Assembly: GCA_002297365.1 (NCBI GenBank)
Contig: DBKT01000013.1
Coordinates: 1 to 64,000 of the forward strand
Direction of reading: 5' to 3'
Length of the DNA stretch: 64,000 nucleotides
From: Caryophanales bacterium UBA743
GTDB lineage: Bacteria; Bacillota_I; Bacilli_A; RFN20; CAG-826
The first letter of the stretch is position 1; every line of letters begins with the position of its first letter. Made by a program: the position numbers and the translations under genes. This document shows positions 54,055 through 63,872 of the stretch, one piece after another. The notes under the pieces were generated by a model. It saw only the letters and a program-made list of their open reading frames with translations, did no database searches and was not told the DNA's origin.

Positions 54055-54187
54055 TTAAGTAGACGCGCATTACAATCTGCACGCAAAATTGTAATGCTTT
54101 GTGGACAGGGAGGCTACAAAGATGGAACTCACGAAAGAAGAAAGGCTCCCGGTCGGCAGGATGCTGCACGTTGAGAACCTTTCCTTG
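54055..54187 (+). mobile_element. IS3-family remnant (left end and 15 codons of orfA)
   Basis: Closely matches 36755-36890: same end sequence, inverted repeat GCATTACAAT/ATTGTAATGC (here perfect, 54067-54097), SD and the orfA start LTKEERLPVG at 54122. Similarity stops abruptly after codon 16. It has the same orientation as the first remnant, 17.3 kb away, and together they bracket the accessory core. No other gene in 53896-54281. Confidence 0.85.
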
Positions 54188-54281
54188 TTCTGGCATTAAT
54201 ATATGATAAAAGCATCTATAGAATGCTTATTTTGTCTTTTTTAGGCATTTTTTGATGCCATACTTTACACAAAACGGAACG

Positions 54282-55643
54282 TCAACAGGACACATTCTTT
54301 TTTCCTAAAGCAAAAACAAGGTAATATGGCAATGTCAATATTTCATTTTCATACCCAATGTTATAATCACCGAATTTAATCAGCCGAGTAATACCATAAT
54401 GTTCAGGATGCGCCATGACAGTTTTGCTTGATTTGGTATTTCCTGTTTTTGCTTTAGCTTCAATCAACGTAGATACACCATGATATGCAATCACGAAGTC
54501 GATTTGAAGGCCACTTTCTTTTGCGAAATAAAACGTTTGAATGCCCGCCTTATATAAAGAGTCTGCAACCGCCGCTTCAAAAACGTCGCCTTTATTCATC
54601 CCCATTTTTTCCTGCATTAATGAATTCAATGTATCAAAGCCACATAAAGTAATCATCGTCCCGATATCCGAATAATAAAGTTTGAAATCAGAATTGATTT
54701 TTCTTATCGCTAGAGGCAAAGATGGGTTTTCCACATTGTTCACCTTAAAAACAACGTTTGCGTTCAAAAGATAATCAACCGCATCATTTCTCTGATAGCT
54801 GTTCCCGTTTATTCTTGAAAGCACAAACCTCTTATTGTCCGTCAAAGAAAAAGCTAGTGTCAGATCGAAAGCTTTCTGAATTCTAGATATTTCAGTGACT
54901 GTATATAGGGGGTTTCCACCATAATCAACACGTTTAACCGGGTCTCCTTTGACATCAAAAATAAGACTTTCGTTTTTCTTATAAACAACTCCGAAGTTAT
55001 TCGAAGTCAAATATAGACTTACAGTTTCTGGATAGCCTCCAACACACATATATTCTTTGAAAAGAGTTTTCATTTTTTCATGAATCGCGGAAGGAATCGG
55101 CTTTTTTTCTTTGAGATAATTCAATAATTCACTCACTTGTTCTTCTGAATAGCCAGATGCCCAAAGGAATTCTTCAAAATCCATTGTTTTCATGCAAAAA
55201 ACATCTTCAGCACCATTTGGTAAGGGTGTATTTGCGTTTCTTTGCTGCTTTAAATTCAAACCGATATAAGAGCCACTGGCAATAACTTCAAATCTGCCAT
55301 CTTCTTTAAAACTTTTTAACGCTAGGCGAGAGCGCGGGCAATCTTGAATTTCATCCAAAAGGAAAATGGTCTTTCCCGGCTCATAATGGAAATCTTGAAA
55401 TTGAAAGGAAAGTTTTTTGATAATTTCATTTACGTCTAAAGAGCCATCAAAAGCATTCATAGCTTCTGGATTCGTCCAAAAATTAATCGAATTAACATAT
55501 TGAAAATGAGCATTAGCGAACTCTTGAATGCTCCTGGATTTTCCACATTGTCTTATCCCGTAAACCAGGGCAGGCGAATGTCCTTGTGTCTGGTACCAAT
55601 CAAGAAGAACTGTGTCAATTTTCCTTTTTAAATACTTACTCAT
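54282..55643 (-). CDS. AAA_14/DUF4143 ATPase
   Basis: A 453-residue ATPase: Walker A YGIRQCGKSRS near residue 27, Walker B IFLLDEIQDCPR near 90, ASGSY sensor region, and C-terminal DUF4143 with GLQIDFVIAYHGVSTLIEAK near residue 385. It is similar in plan to the 35452 protein. Just beyond the second IS remnant, marking the outer edge of the accessory region. Confidence 0.87.
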   Translation of the reverse strand: MSKYLKRKIDTVLLDWYQTQGHSPALVYGIRQCGKSRSIQEFANAHFQYVNSINFWTNPEAMNAFDGSLDVNEIIKKLSFQFQDFHYEPGKTIFLLDEIQDCPRSRLALKSFKEDGRFEVIASGSYIGLNLKQQRNANTPLPNGAEDVFCMKTMDFEEFLWASGYSEEQVSELLNYLKEKKPIPSAIHEKMKTLFKEYMCVGGYPETVSLYLTSNNFGVVYKKNESLIFDVKGDPVKRVDYGGNPLYTVTEISRIQKAFDLTLAFSLTDNKRFVLSRINGNSYQRNDAVDYLLNANVVFKVNNVENPSLPLAIRKINSDFKLYYSDIGTMITLCGFDTLNSLMQEKMGMNKGDVFEAAVADSLYKAGIQTFYFAKESGLQIDFVIAYHGVSTLIEAKAKTGNTKSSKTVMAHPEHYGITRLIKFGDYNIGYENEILTLPYYLVFALGKKNVSC

Positions 55644-55695
55644 ATTTGTATTTTTATTTTATTTATGCTCTTATATTAAGTCAATCAAAATCTAT

Positions 55696-55754
55696 CCGCA
55701 CCAAAAAAGGGGGCGAGTTTTATATTGTTCCGCACCAAAAAAGGGGTGAGTTTT
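55696..55754. repeat. two ~26-bp direct repeats between accessory and core DNA
   Basis: CCGCACCAAAAAAGGGG followed by (G/C)-GAGTTTT occurs at 55696-55721 and 55729-55754, 33 bp apart, with one indel or mismatch. The stretch 55644-55936 has no gene. Role unknown; could be a regulator site or an old element end. Confidence 0.6.
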
Positions 55755-55936
55755 GCTAAAACTTGCACCAATTTTAATTACTCTAAAATTTAAAATAGGC
55801 TTTCTATCGATGTTTTATATTTCCTTACTACGATGAATTTAATTTTTTATTGGAACAGTCAATTAAAAATTGAAAGGTCTATTTAACTGGTCAATATTCA
55901 TTCTTCTGTATTTAAAGAAGATTTTTTAAGTAAAGA

Positions 55937-55975
55937 AAAACGCAAGGTTTCCCAAGAAGGTTGGCCTTGCGTTTT
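55937..55975 (-). terminator. terminator of the ABC exporter operon
   Basis: Stem AAAACGCAAGG / CCTTGCGTTTT with a 17-base loop, followed on the minus strand by TTTTTCTTT; five bases after the stop codon. Confidence 0.85.
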
Positions 55976-55979
55976 AAAA

Positions 55980-57965
55980 TTAATCTTGTTGTTGGATGGC
56001 ATTGCCAGTATAGAGTTGGTAATACTTCCCTTTTTGCGCAAGAAGGTCATCATGCGAACCACGTTCAATAATATGCCCGTGATCAAGAACCATAATGACA
56101 TCTGAATTCTTAATCGTGGATAGACGATGAGCGATAACGAATACCGTTCTGCCTTCCATAATGGCATCCATGCCTTTGGTGACCATTGCTTCCGTACGAG
56201 AGTCGATGGAAGAGGTTGCTTCATCAAGAATGAGGACAGGAGGGTTTGCTATGGCCGCGCGGGCAATGGCAAGAAGCTGTCTTTGTCCTTGAGAAAGGGA
56301 TGTCCCGCCATTCTTTAAAACAGTGTTATATCCATCCGGTAATTGATTAATAAAGGTGTCTGCATTGGCTAATTTAGCAGCTGCATACACTTCTTCATCC
56401 GTTGCATCAAGTTTGCCATAACGGATATTCTCCATAACGGTCCCTGTAAATAATTTTGTATCTTGGAAGACCATTCCTAATGAACGACGCAAGTCCGCTT
56501 TCTTAATCTTATTGATGTTGATGTCATCATAACGAATCTTGCCATCCGCGATATCATAGAAACGATTCAAAAGATTGGTAATCGTTGTCTTGCCTGCGCC
56601 CGTAGGTCCAACGAAGGCAACCTTCTGTCCTGGCTCGGCATAGACGGTGATATCGTGAAGAACGATCTTATCGGGAGTATAGCCAAAATCAACATGGTTC
56701 ACGTTAATTTTGCCTTTTAGCCAGGTATAGGTTGTTTCTGATCCATCCGTATGAGGATGTTTCCAAGCCCATTTGCCCGTTCTTTCCTTTACTTCAATTG
56801 GATTGCCGTTTGCGTCTTCTTTTGCATTGACGAGTTCGACATACCCTTCATCAACTTCCGCAGGTTCATCAATGATGGCAAAGATACGAGAGGCACCAGC
56901 TAACGCCATAGTAACGGTGTTGAGTTGTTGGGCCATTTGTCCGATAGGTTGAACAAAGCTCTTCGAATAAAGAAGGAAGGAAATAATGATACCAATGGAA
57001 TAAGTGTGAGCAAAAGGAGGGAGCAAGGTGTAACCTTGAACGCTATTGATGACAAAAAGCCCACCGAGCAATGCAATAATGGCGTATTGAAGGTTTCCTA
57101 ATTGATTCACAGTTGGCATCAGTGTGTTTGCATAACGGTTAGCTTTCACGGATTCTTCATATAAGGCATCATTTACCTTCGTGAATCCTTCGATGTTCCT
57201 TTCTTCGTAGTTAAAGACCTTGACTACTTTTTGCCCTGAGACCATTTCTTCAACGTAACCGTTGGTTCTGCCCAGCTGGATTTGTTGCTGAACGAAGTGC
57301 CTTCCGGAATGGGAGGCAAAGAATTTCGTCAACATGAACATCACCAAGGCGAAAAGAACGACAACGAACATCAAATAAAGGTCGGTCATGATCATGATAA
57401 CAAGACAGGCGACCATAGCCATAAGGCTAGATAGCATCATTGGGATAGAACGGGCAAGCATCTCACGGAGAGAATCAACGTCGTTCGTGTATACCGACAT
57501 AATGTCGCCATGAGTATGCTTATCAAAATAAGAGACAGGCAAATCCTGCATATGGGCAAACATCTCATCACGGATTTTCTTTTGCAATCCTTGAGCGATG
57601 TATGCCATAAAAAAGTTGTATGAATATGACGCCAAAACACCCAAGGCAAAAACACCAACCATCACCCCAACCATCTCAAAGAAATGAAGATTGAAAACCG
57701 TGATTTCTTTGGTCATGATTTCATAGGCGCTGCCGACGCTTCCAAGAGGGTTTTTCAACGCAAATTGGTCCAAAGCAGGTTGGATGAATTGGTCAACAAG
57801 GATATTGCCGACGAAATAAGAGTTGGCAACGGACGCAAAAGAAACGATAAGCGTGGATAATATCACCAAAATGAAATACCCTGGGTAATATTTCCAGATC
57901 ATTTTGAAAAGACGGGCAAACGCCCCAGCTGTCTCTTCCTTGGTTGGTCTTTTATTCATGGACAT
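55980..57965 (-). CDS. ABC exporter half-transporter, catalytic subunit (multidrug type)
   Basis: A 661-residue half-transporter: six membrane helices (residues ~25-345) and an ATPase domain with canonical Walker A GPTGAGKTT, signature LSQGQ, Walker B LILDEATSSID and H-loop IAHRLST. The start at 57965 is set by AGGAGG eight bases upstream and overlaps the partner gene. It pairs with the 57952 protein, which carries a degenerate site, as in BmrCD/TM287-288. Likely exports drugs or other hydrophobic compounds. Confidence 0.93.
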   Translation of the reverse strand: MSMNKRPTKEETAGAFARLFKMIWKYYPGYFILVILSTLIVSFASVANSYFVGNILVDQFIQPALDQFALKNPLGSVGSAYEIMTKEITVFNLHFFEMVGVMVGVFALGVLASYSYNFFMAYIAQGLQKKIRDEMFAHMQDLPVSYFDKHTHGDIMSVYTNDVDSLREMLARSIPMMLSSLMAMVACLVIMIMTDLYLMFVVVLFALVMFMLTKFFASHSGRHFVQQQIQLGRTNGYVEEMVSGQKVVKVFNYEERNIEGFTKVNDALYEESVKANRYANTLMPTVNQLGNLQYAIIALLGGLFVINSVQGYTLLPPFAHTYSIGIIISFLLYSKSFVQPIGQMAQQLNTVTMALAGASRIFAIIDEPAEVDEGYVELVNAKEDANGNPIEVKERTGKWAWKHPHTDGSETTYTWLKGKINVNHVDFGYTPDKIVLHDITVYAEPGQKVAFVGPTGAGKTTITNLLNRFYDIADGKIRYDDININKIKKADLRRSLGMVFQDTKLFTGTVMENIRYGKLDATDEEVYAAAKLANADTFINQLPDGYNTVLKNGGTSLSQGQRQLLAIARAAIANPPVLILDEATSSIDSRTEAMVTKGMDAIMEGRTVFVIAHRLSTIKNSDVIMVLDHGHIIERGSHDDLLAQKGKYYQLYTGNAIQQQD

Positions 57966-59802
57966 CGAAATCACCTCCTCCTAATTGAGATTCATATAAT
58001 TCTTTGTAAACAGAGCAACGCTTCATTAACTCATCGTTATTGCCTTTGTCGACAATCTTGCCTCCGCTTTCTAAGACAAGGATGGTGTCGCAATCCTTAA
58101 TGGAAAGAACGCGTTGGGCGATGATGAATTTCGTAACGTTTGGCTTTGTTTGAGCCAATCCTTTGCGAATTAAGGAATCCGTATGGGTGTCGCAAGCGCT
58201 TGTAGAGTCGTCCAAAATCAAAATCTTAGGATTCTTTAGAAGGGCTCTGGCGATGCAAAGACGTTGTTTTTGCCCACCTGAAACGTTCGTTCCTCCTTCG
58301 GTGATTTGGGTGTCCAATCCTTTAGGAAAGGTATGAAGGAATTCGCTAGCTTGGGCAAGATCGCATGCTTCCCATATCTCTTCATCACTCGCATTCTCAT
58401 TGCCCCATTTGAGGTTATCGCGAATTGTCCCAGTGAAAAGAACGTTCTTTTGAAGAACAACGGATACGGCATCACGCAAGGTTTTGATGTCGTAATCACG
58501 AACGTCAATTCCTCCGATTTGCACATTTCCTTCATTTACATCATATAGACGCGCCATAAGGGAAACCAAGCTGGTCTTGCTAGAGCCCGTCGGGCCAATG
58601 ATGCCTACGGTTTCTCCTTGTTTAAAATGAAGATCGACATCATTTAAGACATATTTCCCTGGAACATATCCAAAAGACACATGGTTGAAATCCACATTGC
58701 CATTAGGGACTTCCATAATCGGGTGGTCATTATTACGAATATCTGGCACCTCATCAAGGATTTCCACAATACGCTCAGCGCTATTCCTTGCGATAGTAAT
58801 CATGACATAAACCATAGAAACCATCATGAGGGCCATAAAAATCATCATAACGTAGGTAAATAAAGAGGAAAGGGATTCCACTGTGAGATTGATTGGAGAA
58901 GCAACCAAACCATTAAGCCCCTCTACGACTTCAACGTTCGAAGTAATGATTTTTGCGCCTAAAATCGAGATCAGGATCATAGCCGCAAAAATAGCGAGAT
59001 TCATGAATGGGTTATTGAAAGAGAGAAGTTTTTCGTTCGCAACATAGTTCTTGTAAATGAAGTCAGAAACCTTATTGAAACGAGAAACATGGTAGTTCTT
59101 TCTATCAAAAGACTTCACGACACGGATGCCATCCACATCTTCTTCCACCGATTCGTTCAAAGCGTCATAGGTGTTAAAGATAAGAACGAATCTTCGATGG
59201 GCTTTAGAAGCAATAAAAAGCAAAACAAAAAGAATCAGCGGAATGATGATGAGGAAAATCCAAGCCAGTCCCGGAGCCATGATGAAGCACATAATCAAAG
59301 CAAAGAGCATCATCAATGGAGCCCTAAGAACCATGCGGATCGTCATCATGAAAGAGAATTGAACATTGGTCACATCCGTCGTTGTTCTTGTAACGATGGA
59401 AGAAGGAGAAAATTTATCGATGTTCTTAAAAGAGTAATCCTGTATCTTCTCAAACATGGATTGGCGTAAGTTACGCCCAAATCCAGCTGAAGCGCTAGAA
59501 GCCCAATAACCAGCTAAGATACCGAGAACTGCCGCTAAAACAGCCATCCCCGCAATAATGCAAGCCCAAAGAATGATTCCGTTGATATCATTAGCACGCA
59601 CTTGCTCTAATAAAAATTGAATAAAGAAAGCGATCAATATCTCCAAGGCGGTTTCAAAAATGACGCAGGTCCAAGTCAAAATGGAATCTTTCCAAAATCC
59701 TTTGATATGTTTGCTTAAAATCTTTAAGGTGTGCGAAGGCGAATATTTACGTGTTTCGCCGCTCAACGTCTTTCGTATTTTCTTTTCTTTTGTTTTTTCC
59801 AT
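57952..59802 (-). CDS. ABC exporter half-transporter, degenerate-site subunit
   Basis: A 616-residue half-transporter with six membrane helices and an ATPase domain. Walker A is GPTGSSKTS, the signature NVSGGQKQR is intact, but the catalytic Glu is Asp (ILILDDSTSA) and the H-loop His is Gln (IIAQRVLSI). These two changes mark the non-hydrolytic site of heterodimeric exporters. Start at 59802 is preferred over 59808 because AGGAG is then nine to ten bases away. Lies between marR and its partner. Confidence 0.93.
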   Translation of the reverse strand: MEKTKEKKIRKTLSGETRKYSPSHTLKILSKHIKGFWKDSILTWTCVIFETALEILIAFFIQFLLEQVRANDINGIILWACIIAGMAVLAAVLGILAGYWASSASAGFGRNLRQSMFEKIQDYSFKNIDKFSPSSIVTRTTTDVTNVQFSFMMTIRMVLRAPLMMLFALIMCFIMAPGLAWIFLIIIPLILFVLLFIASKAHRRFVLIFNTYDALNESVEEDVDGIRVVKSFDRKNYHVSRFNKVSDFIYKNYVANEKLLSFNNPFMNLAIFAAMILISILGAKIITSNVEVVEGLNGLVASPINLTVESLSSLFTYVMMIFMALMMVSMVYVMITIARNSAERIVEILDEVPDIRNNDHPIMEVPNGNVDFNHVSFGYVPGKYVLNDVDLHFKQGETVGIIGPTGSSKTSLVSLMARLYDVNEGNVQIGGIDVRDYDIKTLRDAVSVVLQKNVLFTGTIRDNLKWGNENASDEEIWEACDLAQASEFLHTFPKGLDTQITEGGTNVSGGQKQRLCIARALLKNPKILILDDSTSACDTHTDSLIRKGLAQTKPNVTKFIIAQRVLSIKDCDTILVLESGGKIVDKGNNDELMKRCSVYKELYESQLGGGDFDVHE

Positions 59803-59821
59803 ATACATATCTCTCCTTTCG

Positions 59822-60283
59822 CTATTTCACTTCTGCTTTTTGATTGTTTTGAATATGCTCTCTAAGCTTCTTCATTAAGAAATGAAGCTCTTCCAGCTCC
59901 TTTTGGCTAAAAGCCTCTTTAAAGAAACGATCGGCGTCGTTTAAAGCCTTATCGATGTCCTCTTCCAGGCTCTGTGCTTTCTTTGTAAGGAGGATTCTTT
60001 TAACGCGCCCATCTTCAGGCCATTCTTCAAATTCAATCAATCCTTTGCGGATCAAAGAGGCAAGGGTTTGAGACATCGTCGCTTTTGAGACGCCGATAAC
60101 TTCCATCAAATCTTTTGAAGAAACGATTTTGTCTCTATGGTTATAAACATGATGAAGAATGATTCCTTCGGTCGTGGAAATTTTTACTTGATGCTCATTT
60201 AAATTGTCGCAAATGAGTTTCCCTATATGCGCTTTGATAACTTTTGCCGTCTGTCTAAATTCAATCCCTAAGCTCTCGTCCAT
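59822..60283 (-). CDS. MarR-family regulator of the ABC exporter
   Basis: A 153-residue MarR protein with a winged helix (SSKDLMEVIGVSKATMSQTL, ASLIRKGLIEFEEWPEDGRVKRILLT) and dimerising terminal helices. It is first in the operon with the two exporter genes (19 bases before the next start). Palindromes in its promoter suggest autorepression relieved by an exported compound. Confidence 0.92.
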   Translation of the reverse strand: MDESLGIEFRQTAKVIKAHIGKLICDNLNEHQVKISTTEGIILHHVYNHRDKIVSSKDLMEVIGVSKATMSQTLASLIRKGLIEFEEWPEDGRVKRILLTKKAQSLEEDIDKALNDADRFFKEAFSQKELEELHFLMKKLREHIQNNQKAEVK

Positions 60284-60291
60284 AAAAATCT

Positions 60292-60341
60292 CCTAAATAG
60301 TTAGGATACGAACATTCTAAACATTTTTAAAAAATGTGTAA
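60292..60341 (-). promoter_or_regulatory. marR-exporter promoter with two palindromes
   Basis: -35 TTACAC (60336-60341) and -10 TAGAAT (60314-60319) on the minus strand with a 16-bp spacer. The spacer is almost filled by the palindrome ACATTTTTAAAAAATGT (60321-60337), a good MarR operator candidate. A second inverted repeat, CCTAA-N4-TTAGG (60292-60305), overlaps the SD AGGAG. Confidence 0.6.
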
Positions 60342-60371
60342 GCCTAACTTCATTGAAAGCGTTTCCCACTT

Positions 60372-61355
60372 TTATAATTTGTTTCTCATCTTGATTCCGT
60401 TAAGGATTCTCTCGACGTCAGAATAACTCTTTATGTTCATCGAGATTTCCGCACGGATCTTTTTATAGCCTGGAAAACCCGTGAAGAATTTAGGAAGAAG
60501 CCCTCTTAACATCATGGCTCCATCTCTTTCTCCAAGATAATCACAAAGTTTACGTGCAAATTGCAAGGCATAATCCGCATCCTGATAAATGCTTGGCGGG
60601 GGCAACTGCTCTTCGCCGTTTATCAAGCGGTTGATATTTGTAACCAGCTCTGGATTGCCTACTCCCCCGCGGGCAACCATAACCAGTTTAGCCCCTGTTA
60701 TTTTCATTGCATTCAATGCGGCTTCCGGGGTAAAAATGTCCCCAGAAACACATAATGGGATGCTTAATTCATTTCCTAATCCGCGAATCTTTTCATAATC
60801 GGGCACACCCGTGTAGCCTTGAACGGAGGTTCTTGCATGGATGGTTATCATCCTCACGCCAATCTCTTCCATGCGTTTGGCTAATTCCACGCAGTTAATA
60901 TGCTCTGAATCCCAGCCAAGTCTCATCTTGATGGTCACTGGTTTAGAAGATTTCTCGATGACCTTTTTGGTATATTCCACCATTTCATCCGGACGTTTCA
61001 TCCAAGCGGATCCAGCGCCTGTTTTGCAAACCTTGGGCACTGGGCAGCCAAAATTCAAATCCAGGATATCGTAATCTGCATATTTTTCTAAAACTTCAAT
61101 CGCTTTCTCCGTGTTTTTAAAATCAAAGCCAAAGAGCTGAAGGCCGACAGGTCTATCATCTTTTGCCGTGCGGAAATACGTGAGAGTCTTGTTGTTCGAA
61201 TAATAAAGCCCGCAGTCAGAAATCATCTCGGAATAGGAAAGGGCTACGCCAAAAGGCTTCATAAACTCACGGTAAGCAAGCGTTGTCACTCCTGCCATTG
61301 GGCCAAGAACGACTCGACCATTTAATTCAATATCACCAATTTTTATCTTTTCCAT
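60372..61355 (-). CDS. dusB: tRNA-dihydrouridine synthase, DusB type
   Basis: A 327-residue flavoenzyme: FMN-binding TIM barrel with GPMAGVT near residue 19, catalytic Cys in NFGCPVPKV near residue 100, and ARGGVGNP near 226, then a helical C-terminal domain. It reduces uridines in the tRNA D-loop. It follows ftsH, with a terminator between. Confidence 0.95.
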   Translation of the reverse strand: MEKIKIGDIELNGRVVLGPMAGVTTLAYREFMKPFGVALSYSEMISDCGLYYSNNKTLTYFRTAKDDRPVGLQLFGFDFKNTEKAIEVLEKYADYDILDLNFGCPVPKVCKTGAGSAWMKRPDEMVEYTKKVIEKSSKPVTIKMRLGWDSEHINCVELAKRMEEIGVRMITIHARTSVQGYTGVPDYEKIRGLGNELSIPLCVSGDIFTPEAALNAMKITGAKLVMVARGGVGNPELVTNINRLINGEEQLPPPSIYQDADYALQFARKLCDYLGERDGAMMLRGLLPKFFTGFPGYKKIRAEISMNIKSYSDVERILNGIKMRNKL

Positions 61356-61360
61356 AAAAT

Positions 61361-61394
61361 AGAGAAAGAGGGTCTCTTAAACATGAGACCCTCT
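61361..61394 (-). terminator. ftsH terminator
   Basis: Perfect 10-bp stem AGAGGGTCTC / GAGACCCTCT with an eight-base loop, followed on the minus strand by TTTCTCTATTTT. Located between ftsH and dusB. Confidence 0.85.
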
Positions 61395-61408
61395 TCATTA
61401 GAACGAAA

Positions 61409-63592
61409 CTATTTGTCTTCTTTCTTATCTTCCGTTTTCGTTTCCGAAGGTTTTTCTGAAGAAGAATCAGAAGCTGAAGTAGAAGGCTGTTCGATGTCAC
61501 GTTTTGTCGGAGAAGAGACGATTTTATTCAATTTCTCTTTTGTTTCCTCCGAGATAGCATCGGTTTCTTGCACTTCGGCAACGACCTTCGTCGGAAGCTT
61601 GCCAGTCTTCACCAAAGATTCAATTTCTTCAGCCGTGATGGTTTCCTTTTCGAGCAAGGTTTCCGCGATTAAGGTCACATCGGCTTTATGCTCCTCAATG
61701 ATCTTACGTGCTTCTTCGTGACAGGAATCAATGATTTCGCGAACGGCTTTATCAATCTCATAGGCGATTTGCGTAGAGAAGTTCTTGTTCGTATTCGTGT
61801 AATCTCTTCCTAAGAAGACAGAGCCACCCGCTTGTTCGTATTGGATTGGCCCTAAATCGGACATGCCATATTCAGTAACCATGCTACGAGCTAAGCGTGT
61901 TGCTTGTTGAATATCGTTGCTTGCACCGCTAGAAACATCGTCAAAGAAAATCTCTTCAGAGCTTCTTCCGCCAAGAAGGCCCGTAATCATGGCGAGCATT
62001 TCTTTCTTAGTCATTAAGAAACGGTCGTCATCCGGAGTCATCAAGACGTGACCACCCGTATTCCCACGAGGGATGATGGTAATCTTTTGGACCTTTTCGG
62101 CATGAGGGAGAACAAGGCCAATGATGGCGTGTCCGGCTTCATGGAAGGCAACCTGTTTCCTTTCCGTAGGAGACATGCCTTTACTGGATTTTGCGGGTCC
62201 GGCGATCCTTCTATCGATAGCTTCATCAATTTCAGGCATGCCGACGCTTTCTTTATGGAAGCGGACGGCGAGGATAGCGGCTTCATTTAAGATGTTATCG
62301 ATATCTGCACCAGAGAACCCGACAGTGCGTTTTGCCAAGGCATGGAAATCAACAGATGGGTCAATCTTCTTGTTTCTTGCATGGACTTTGAAGATGGCTT
62401 CTCTTCCTTCCGTGTTTGGAAGTCCGACGGTAATGACACGGTCAAAACGCCCTGGACGCAACAACGCTGGATCAAGAACGTCGTCACGGTTTGTAGCGGC
62501 GATAACCAAAATACCGGAGTTATATTCAAAGCCGTCCATCTCAACGAGAAGTTGGTTTAAGGTTTGTTCCCTTTCATCGTTTCCACCGCCTAAGCCAGCT
62601 CCTCTTTGACGGCCGACGGCATCGATTTCATCAATGAAAACGATGCATGGTGCGGTTTGTTTCGCTTTTTTGAACAAATCCCTAACACGTCCTGCGCCAA
62701 CACCGACAAACATCTCAACGAAATCAGAGCCGGAAATGCTATAGAAAGGAACCCCTGCTTCTCCTGCAACAGCTTTTGCAAGCAAGGTCTTACCCGTTCC
62801 TGGCGGGCCGATTAAAAGGGCACCCTTTGGTAAACGTGCACCATATTTGGAATATTTCTTTGGATCTTTGAGGTAGTCAACCATTTCGACCATTTCGGCT
62901 TTCTCTTCATCGCATCCAGCGACATCGGAGAAACGAACCTTTGAAGATTCAACACGAGCGGGAGAGCGATTGAAATCCATCGCTTGGCGATTTGCGCCAC
63001 CCACAGAGGCGTTCAACCTCCAAAGAAGGAATCCGACAAAGAGAAGAATCAAAGCGGATTGGATAATGGTTGGTCCCCATGTGTCCCAGAAAGAAACAGC
63101 ATAGGGGTCAACGGCAACAATATAGGCAAAATCGCCATATGTCTTGTCATTTCCGGAAGCAGACCATAAATCCGTCGCCGTTTTGAAAATGCTGTAATAC
63201 GATGCGTGAACTGGGAAAGTTCCGTCTGTTGAGGCATTCGCATCATAGCTAAATTCTTCATTCCAGTGGTCGTATTGAATAACAACCGTGAAATCACGAC
63301 GATCGGTCTTGGGTTTTTCCTTGTTGTAACGACGACCATTCACCACTACAACCGAATTGTTCTTATTGGTAAAAGAGACGTGAGAAACATAATATTGAGA
63401 CTCTTCAACCGTGGTTTGCTTTGTGTTCACATTGTAACCAACATACGTATCAATATCGCTTTCATTCCACGTTTCAACGGGATTGGAAAATTGTCCAACA
63501 ATAAGCCAAACGATTAAAACGATTAAAACGGTAGTCAGCAAATAAGGCAAAATATACGAGATCTTGCTTTTCTTTGGTTTTTGTTCGTTCAT
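61409..63592 (-). CDS. ftsH: ATP-dependent zinc metalloprotease FtsH
   Basis: A 727-residue membrane protease. Two N-terminal membrane helices (~15-35 and ~185-205) flank an extracytoplasmic domain; the AAA+ domain has Walker A GPPGTGKT and Walker B CIVFIDEIDAVGR, and the M41 domain has HEAGH and the third zinc ligand in SSGASNDIQQAT. It ends in a Ser/Lys/Glu-rich tail. The start at 63592 is chosen because AAGGAGG lies just before it. Housekeeping FtsH, unlike the soluble paralogue at 41314. The 280 bases upstream hold no gene, only a CACCCTT/AAGGGTG palindrome. Confidence 0.97.
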   Translation of the reverse strand: MNEQKPKKSKISYILPYLLTTVLIVLIVWLIVGQFSNPVETWNESDIDTYVGYNVNTKQTTVEESQYYVSHVSFTNKNNSVVVVNGRRYNKEKPKTDRRDFTVVIQYDHWNEEFSYDANASTDGTFPVHASYYSIFKTATDLWSASGNDKTYGDFAYIVAVDPYAVSFWDTWGPTIIQSALILLFVGFLLWRLNASVGGANRQAMDFNRSPARVESSKVRFSDVAGCDEEKAEMVEMVDYLKDPKKYSKYGARLPKGALLIGPPGTGKTLLAKAVAGEAGVPFYSISGSDFVEMFVGVGAGRVRDLFKKAKQTAPCIVFIDEIDAVGRQRGAGLGGGNDEREQTLNQLLVEMDGFEYNSGILVIAATNRDDVLDPALLRPGRFDRVITVGLPNTEGREAIFKVHARNKKIDPSVDFHALAKRTVGFSGADIDNILNEAAILAVRFHKESVGMPEIDEAIDRRIAGPAKSSKGMSPTERKQVAFHEAGHAIIGLVLPHAEKVQKITIIPRGNTGGHVLMTPDDDRFLMTKKEMLAMITGLLGGRSSEEIFFDDVSSGASNDIQQATRLARSMVTEYGMSDLGPIQYEQAGGSVFLGRDYTNTNKNFSTQIAYEIDKAVREIIDSCHEEARKIIEEHKADVTLIAETLLEKETITAEEIESLVKTGKLPTKVVAEVQETDAISEETKEKLNKIVSSPTKRDIEQPSTSASDSSSEKPSETKTEDKKEDK

Positions 63593-63872
63593 GTTTTCCT
63601 CCTTTTCATTCAAATAAAAAATTAACGTCTATTAAAAACGCTATCAACAACATACACCCTTTAAGGGTGAAAAGGAAAGGATTTTGCATTAATTTGTTTT
63701 GATGCGAACTATCATCTAGTAATTATGCGCATCTTCCAACATATACAGAGACCTCATAATTGTCGGAACACTCATATGAGCGAACCTTGATTAAATTGTG
63801 AAGCAGAATATTGAAGAATTCGATTTTAAAAAGAAATGCACATCAAGACAAAAAGATAAATTGAAAAGACCG

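Noticed and set aside
62121..62609. 162-codon plus-strand frame within ftsH
   Set aside because: Antisense to the conserved AAA domain; composition follows from the opposite strand.
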